DNA from: JAGTVG01 sp964389805
Lineage (GTDB): Bacteria; Bacteroidota; Bacteroidia; Cytophagales; Cyclobacteriaceae
Assembly: GCA_964389805.1 (NCBI GenBank)
Contig: CAYMFU010000060.1
Location: 1-18,745 of the forward strand
Reading direction: 5' to 3'
Length of the DNA stretch: 18,745 nt
Part shown: positions 14,575-18,745 of the stretch, one piece after another
How the letters are laid out: each line of letters begins with the position of its first letter
How positions within the stretch are numbered: the first letter of the stretch is position 1
Notes under the pieces: model-generated
Told to the model about the DNA's origin: nothing
Database searches by the model: none
The model's input: only the letters and a program-made list of their open reading frames with translations
Made by a program: the position numbers and the translations under genes

Positions 14575-17145
14575 ATGAGAAAGATCAATTTATTACTATG
14601 CATATTGCTTGCAATTGGTATCAATCCATTCCTTCAGGCACAGGATTATTTTCTAAAAAAATATGAACCGTTTGATCCTGAAATACCTTCTCCCGAACAA
14701 TTTCTGGGGTATCCGATAGGATCTCATCATACCAGGTATGATAGAATTGTTGCTTATTTCGAAACACTGGCTGAAGTCTCCGAAAAAGCAATACTCACTC
14801 AATATGGTCAGACCTTTGAACTCAGGCCACTGATCATACTGACCATTTCCAATCCCGGGCATATTTCCGACCTTGAGAACATCAGGCTGAAGCATGTTCA
14901 ATTTATAGATCCTTCCAATAAGGATACTGAATCCAGGAATCTTCCTTTATTCATAAACCTGGGATATGGAGTTCATGGGAATGAACCTTCAAGTGCGGAA
15001 GCTGCCATGCTCACAGCTTATACACTTATTGCCTCTCAAAAAAACGAAATAAAGAAATATCTTGAAAACGGGATCATGTTTATCGATCCTACCATCAATC
15101 CCGATGGCAGGGACAGGCATACCTGGTGGGCGAATATGTATAAAGCAAATCCCCTGGTTGGCGACCCGATGGATGTTGAACACAATGAAGTATGGCCACG
15201 GGGCCGGACGAACCACTACTGGTTCGACCTTAACCGCGACTGGTACCTGGCTATAAATCCAGAAAGTCGAGGTAAACTCAAATGGTATCATAGGTGGTAT
15301 CCAAATGTAGTAACTGATTTTCACGAAATGGGATCGTCAAGCACTTACTTTTTCGAACCTATGAAAGACAACGGATCAATGCATCCCATCATGCCGCTAG
15401 CCAATTATACTACATTAAATGATACATTCGCCCGGTATTTCAAAGAAGGCATGGACAGTATAGGTTCCCTGTACTTTACCAAGGAAGTTTTTGATGGGAC
15501 ATATCCCGGATACGGTTCCTCCTATCCTGACCTTCAGGGGGGACTCGCCCTCCTGTTTGAGCAGGCCAGTTCCAGAGGGCATTTACAGAAGAAAGAGGAT
15601 GGTAGCGAACTAACTTTCGCCTTTACTATTCGTAACCAATTTGTATCCAGTATGGCTACAATCAAGGCCGGTATCGAGAACCAATCCCTTCTTTATGATT
15701 ATCAGAAAGATTTTTTCGCATCTGCACTCACCAACGCAGCCAAAAGTTCGGTTAATGCATATGTTTTTGGCGATAGATACGATAAAAACAGGAACCTGGC
15801 CTTTATCGACAAGCTCTTGATTCATAAAATTAAAGTTTATAGGCTTAAAGAAAGTATCGCAGTTAAGGGCAGAACATATGATCCGGATTTCGGCTTTATC
15901 ATACCCACAGAGCAGTCCCAGTACAGATTGGTCCAGTCTGTATTTGAAACCTATAATGTATATGGTGACAGCGTATTTTACGATGCCTCAGCCTGGTCAC
16001 TGGCCAATTTCTACAATATGCCTTATGGAGAAATAAGCGGGAACTTCAATATTGGTGAAGAAATAACTGAGATCAATGATCTGATAGAACATGACAGATT
16101 AGACCGCTCCGATTATGCATACGTCATCTCCTGGGACGATTATAGTGCACCTGCTTTTCTTTACTATCTTCAGCATAAGGGCGTAACGGCCTCATCTTCG
16201 TTCAAGTCGTTCTCGATTCAAACCACCCGGGATCAGGTGAGATCCTTTGACCTGGGATCCCTGGTAATTCCGGTAAAAGGACAAACCATTTCAGAAGACT
16301 CACTATTTAGCCTGATAAAAACAGGAGCTGAGAAATATGCCATTGAAGTTCACACGGTGGAAACAGGCTATAGTGCATCAGGAATTGACCTGGGAAGTGG
16401 CAATATTGCTGCACTGAAAAAACCTGAGGTGCTCATGTTGATTGGCGATGGCGTTTCTTCATACGAAGCGGGTGAAGTCTGGCATCTGCTGGATACCCGT
16501 GTTCATATGCCTATTTCAAAAATCCAACTAAGGCAATTTGATAGGATAGAATTTCATAAATATAACGTAATGGTAATGGTATCAGGTAGATATGATCAGC
16601 TTGACTCCACGAAACAACAGAAGATCAAGTCCTGGATATCCCAGGGTAATACTCTGATTACTATACGTAATGCTTCTGAATGGATCATAAAGCAGAAACT
16701 GGTCAAGGAAGCTCTTATAGAGGTAAAGAAAGATACCACAATTGAAAGGTTACCTTATATAACCGCCAGGGAGCATATAAGCAAAGAAAGGATTGGTGGC
16801 ACCATCTTCAGGGTTGAGCTTGACCTGAGCCATCCTCTGTGCTTTGGATACCATGAAAAAGAGATCCCGGTGTACCGGAACAGCACAGTTTGGATAGAAC
16901 CCAGCAAGAATCCGTATTCCACTGTCGCAAAATATACCGAAGAACCCTTGATTGATGGATTTATTACCGATAAGAACCTGGATGAATACATGAAAAAATC
17001 GGCCTCCCTTATTGTCAGCAAACTGGGTGGAGGACGTGTGATCATGTTCGCCGACAATCCGAATTTCAGAGGATCCTGGTATGGAACAAACCGGCTTTTC
17101 CTGAATGGTATATTCTTAGGGCAAAAGATTCGTGTTCCTGAATAG
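14575..17145 (+). CDS. M14 family zinc carboxypeptidase with C-terminal GATase-like region
   Basis: This encodes 856 residues with a Sec signal peptide (RK, a hydrophobic stretch, cleavage near LQAQ at 21-23). The M14 domain (about 45-340) has the zinc-binding H-G-N-E block in YGVHGNEPSSAEA (His134, Glu137), the INPDGRDRHTWW substrate-site block, FDLNRDW, the third ligand His250 in VVTDFHEMG, and the catalytic Glu329 in LLFEQASSRG. All catalytic residues are present. The long second part (about 380-856) has mixed alpha/beta segments, including PEVLMLIGDGVSSYEAGEVW and a late GGGRVIMFADNPNFRGSWYG, as in M14 proteins with a glutamine-amidotransferase-like accessory domain. Such enzymes are exported metallocarboxypeptidases or amidases; here the substrate could be a glycopeptide. 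It follows the sulfatase/peptidase run on the same strand but is separated by about 300 bases. It converges with the GH127 gene 19 bases away. Confidence 0.9.
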   Translation: MRKINLLLCILLAIGINPFLQAQDYFLKKYEPFDPEIPSPEQFLGYPIGSHHTRYDRIVAYFETLAEVSEKAILTQYGQTFELRPLIILTISNPGHISDLENIRLKHVQFIDPSNKDTESRNLPLFINLGYGVHGNEPSSAEAAMLTAYTLIASQKNEIKKYLENGIMFIDPTINPDGRDRHTWWANMYKANPLVGDPMDVEHNEVWPRGRTNHYWFDLNRDWYLAINPESRGKLKWYHRWYPNVVTDFHEMGSSSTYFFEPMKDNGSMHPIMPLANYTTLNDTFARYFKEGMDSIGSLYFTKEVFDGTYPGYGSSYPDLQGGLALLFEQASSRGHLQKKEDGSELTFAFTIRNQFVSSMATIKAGIENQSLLYDYQKDFFASALTNAAKSSVNAYVFGDRYDKNRNLAFIDKLLIHKIKVYRLKESIAVKGRTYDPDFGFIIPTEQSQYRLVQSVFETYNVYGDSVFYDASAWSLANFYNMPYGEISGNFNIGEEITEINDLIEHDRLDRSDYAYVISWDDYSAPAFLYYLQHKGVTASSSFKSFSIQTTRDQVRSFDLGSLVIPVKGQTISEDSLFSLIKTGAEKYAIEVHTVETGYSASGIDLGSGNIAALKKPEVLMLIGDGVSSYEAGEVWHLLDTRVHMPISKIQLRQFDRIEFHKYNVMVMVSGRYDQLDSTKQQKIKSWISQGNTLITIRNASEWIIKQKLVKEALIEVKKDTTIERLPYITAREHISKERIGGTIFRVELDLSHPLCFGYHEKEIPVYRNSTVWIEPSKNPYSTVAKYTEEPLIDGFITDKNLDEYMKKSASLIVSKLGGGRVIMFADNPNFRGSWYGTNRLFLNGIFLGQKIRVPE

Positions 17146-17164
17146 AAATAATTAAGTAATCTAT

Positions 17165-18745
17165 TTATTCCAGGGCAAGCCAAACCGCCATCTCTCCCAT
17201 TTTCCTATGCGCCCAGGCGTAATACGGGATGGCTTTAAAGGAGATGTTTTTATTATTTGAAGAAGCCGTGCCTGTTACAGTTCCCAAACCACCCAACAAT
17301 TCCGGATCATACTGAAAATTAAAAGAGCCATCTTTGTTCAGTGCGATGTCAGGAATGCCGGCCGGATTGTCAATTTCTTCAGCGCAAAACACGATTGGTC
17401 CACGTTCGAGGGCCATTTTATTCGCATTGACCTCTACTTTTTCGTTCGATATTACTTTTCTTACCTCCATTTTAAAAGCCAAATCTATATGGTCACCATT
17501 ATTCCAAGTACGATCACTAAGTTTCAAATATCCATTTTGAATAGATGCATCCATTTTTTTACCATTAACTGATACAGAAAAAGAAGGTGATGCATTATCA
17601 ATATATGAATAAAGATCCCCCGGCATGACTTCATTTCGCAACCATCCGGGAATCCTGAGCATAAAACTGGCTTTCACCTGGCTTTCAACCTCTATAATCA
17701 GTTTTACAGCCCCATCCCAGGGGTAGTTGGTCTCCTGCCGTACAGATAATTTTGCTTCTCCCAATTCAAGATCAGCCACATTGCTCATGTATAGGTTCAC
17801 ATATATTGAATTATCCTTTGTGGCATAAATATATCCCGGGATTGATGGAATAACTCGTACCACATTAACCGGGCAACACGAACAATCAAACCATGGCGAT
17901 CGGCCACACACCCCCTGGTTGAATGTAGCTATACCATCAGTTTCCAAAGGATTCGGGTAAAAGAAGGTATTTCCTTCAAAAGAAACCCCAGCCAGGAAGC
18001 CGTTATACAGGATCCTTTCGAAAACATCCATGTATTGCACCACCCCGCTTCGCAGGAACATCCTGTGATTCCAGAACATCAATGCGATTGCAGCACAGGT
18101 CTCTGTATATGCTGTGGCATTTGGTAATTCGTAGGCGGGCCCAAATCCTTCATGACGTGGTTCCGCACCTATTCCTCCCGTAAGATATATTTTCCGTAAT
18201 ACAATGTCCTGCCATATCTTCAATAATGCGCTATCATAAGAAGTCGTGCCGGTTAAAGCAGCTACATCAGTTACACCAGAATAATAATAACATGCCCGAA
18301 CAGCATGGCCTACCGCTTCTTCCTGTTCAACAAAGAGTTCATGATCCTGGCAGTATTCACCAAAAAGTTCATGTCCCTCCTCATTTCCCCTCTGGTCTAC
18401 AAAAAATTTAGCCAGTTCCAGGTATTTAATCTCACCAGTTACGCGGTACAGTTTTACGAGTCCAATCTCAATTTCCTGGTGGCCAGGCACCCCCATATTT
18501 TTTCCCGGGCCGAATACTTCGTTCACCAAATCGGCATTTTTAATAGCTACATCAAGAAATGTTCTCTCACCGGTTGCCTGGTAATGTGCTACCGCAGCCT
18601 CATACATATGACCCACGTTATACAATTCATGAAAAACAGCCAGTTTGGTCCAACGTTCTTCCCCTGCACCATCGGCTGCTTTCTCAGGATTAATGGTCCT
18701 ATTTGTATATAGATAACCATCATCCTCCTGTGCAGCAGCGATCTT
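17165..18745 (-). CDS. GH127/DUF1680 beta-L-arabinofuranosidase-like glycoside hydrolase (5' truncated)
   Basis: On the minus strand the frame is open from the window end (18745) to TAA at 17167-17165, giving 526 visible residues. An internal TTG at 18625 is not a start, because the family motif HELYNVGHMYEAAVAHY spans it. Other blocks are AAAQEDDGYLYTNRTI at the cut end, GGIGAEPRHEGF, the YTETC metal site (Glu and Cys at bases 18103-18095) and DCSCCPVNVVR (Cys-Cys at bases 17878-17873), and the usual end IPYYAWAHRKMGEMAVW. Family knowledge: in GH127 one Glu and three Cys bind zinc, and one Cys of the CC pair is the nucleophile; all are present. Known members remove beta-L-arabinofuranose from Hyp-linked plant arabinans, and relatives act on other rare sugars. 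The signal peptide is off the window, so the cell location is unknown. Confidence 0.9.
   Translation of the reverse strand, partial: KIAAAQEDDGYLYTNRTINPEKAADGAGEERWTKLAVFHELYNVGHMYEAAVAHYQATGERTFLDVAIKNADLVNEVFGPGKNMGVPGHQEIEIGLVKLYRVTGEIKYLELAKFFVDQRGNEEGHELFGEYCQDHELFVEQEEAVGHAVRACYYYSGVTDVAALTGTTSYDSALLKIWQDIVLRKIYLTGGIGAEPRHEGFGPAYELPNATAYTETCAAIALMFWNHRMFLRSGVVQYMDVFERILYNGFLAGVSFEGNTFFYPNPLETDGIATFNQGVCGRSPWFDCSCCPVNVVRVIPSIPGYIYATKDNSIYVNLYMSNVADLELGEAKLSVRQETNYPWDGAVKLIIEVESQVKASFMLRIPGWLRNEVMPGDLYSYIDNASPSFSVSVNGKKMDASIQNGYLKLSDRTWNNGDHIDLAFKMEVRKVISNEKVEVNANKMALERGPIVFCAEEIDNPAGIPDIALNKDGSFNFQYDPELLGGLGTVTGTASSNNKNISFKAIPYYAWAHRKMGEMAVWLALE

Noticed and set aside
17141..17165. AATAGA / TCTATT pairing between the convergent M14 and GH127 genes
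   Set aside because: It is very A/T-rich and short, and not a convincing bidirectional terminator.
16755..17183. 142-codon minus-strand ORF over the end of the M14 gene
   Set aside because: It is antisense to a well-supported coding region and has no family motif.

Overview
The window looks like a piece of a Bacteroidota chromosome, probably from a free-living or marine polysaccharide degrader. The reasons are the moderately low GC, A/T-rich leaders without clear Shine-Dalgarno sites, many Sec or lipoprotein signal peptides, small Bacteroidota-type outer-membrane beta-barrels, a DUF4136 lipoprotein, and a high density of sulfatase, esterase and glycosidase genes. No rRNA, tRNA, CRISPR array, insertion sequence or integrase gene was seen.

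Layout. (1) 1-690 is the 3' end of a CE15 glucuronoyl-esterase-like gene cut by the window edge, followed by a degraded DUF1080-like C-terminus (785-1036). (2) 1155-4131 is an envelope block: a small exported helical protein, a DUF4136 lipoprotein, a strong intrinsic-terminator-like hairpin, then a two-gene unit of a small beta-barrel and a POTRA-less Omp85/BamA-like barrel. (3) 4273-7334 is a compact three-gene operon: a DMT-superfamily sugar-permease-like transporter, ribokinase, and a second, divergent PfkB-fold kinase. (4) 7524-8300 is a PorT-like barrel with an unusual charged tail. (5) 8494-14272 is an operon-like run of sulfatase (with a C-terminal HEAT-like region), S9 prolyl-oligopeptidase/DPP-IV-type peptidase, and a second sulfatase. 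(6) 14575-17145 is an M14 zinc carboxypeptidase, facing a convergent GH127/DUF1680 beta-L-arabinofuranosidase-like gene on the minus strand (17165 to the window end, 5' truncated).

How the genes may work together. Region 3 reads as uptake and phosphorylation of ribose or a related free sugar. Regions 1, 5 and 6 are mostly exported enzymes that would remove sulfate, ester-linked uronate, peptide and arabinofuranose groups. Together they suggest use of a sulfated glycoprotein or protein-linked glycan, but no SusC/SusD pair is in view, so this is inference.

The least obvious content is in the spacers. Three probable gene relics sit between intact genes: a DUF1080-like C-terminus, a short piece with the YWRGRI signature of GH63/MGH1-like glycosidases, and a possible internally deleted serine hydrolase. 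They suggest recent gene loss or turnover in a carbohydrate-utilisation region. I did not find convincing evidence of a wholly new system. The sulfatase/peptidase/arabinosidase grouping and the tandem-kinase operon are the best leads.
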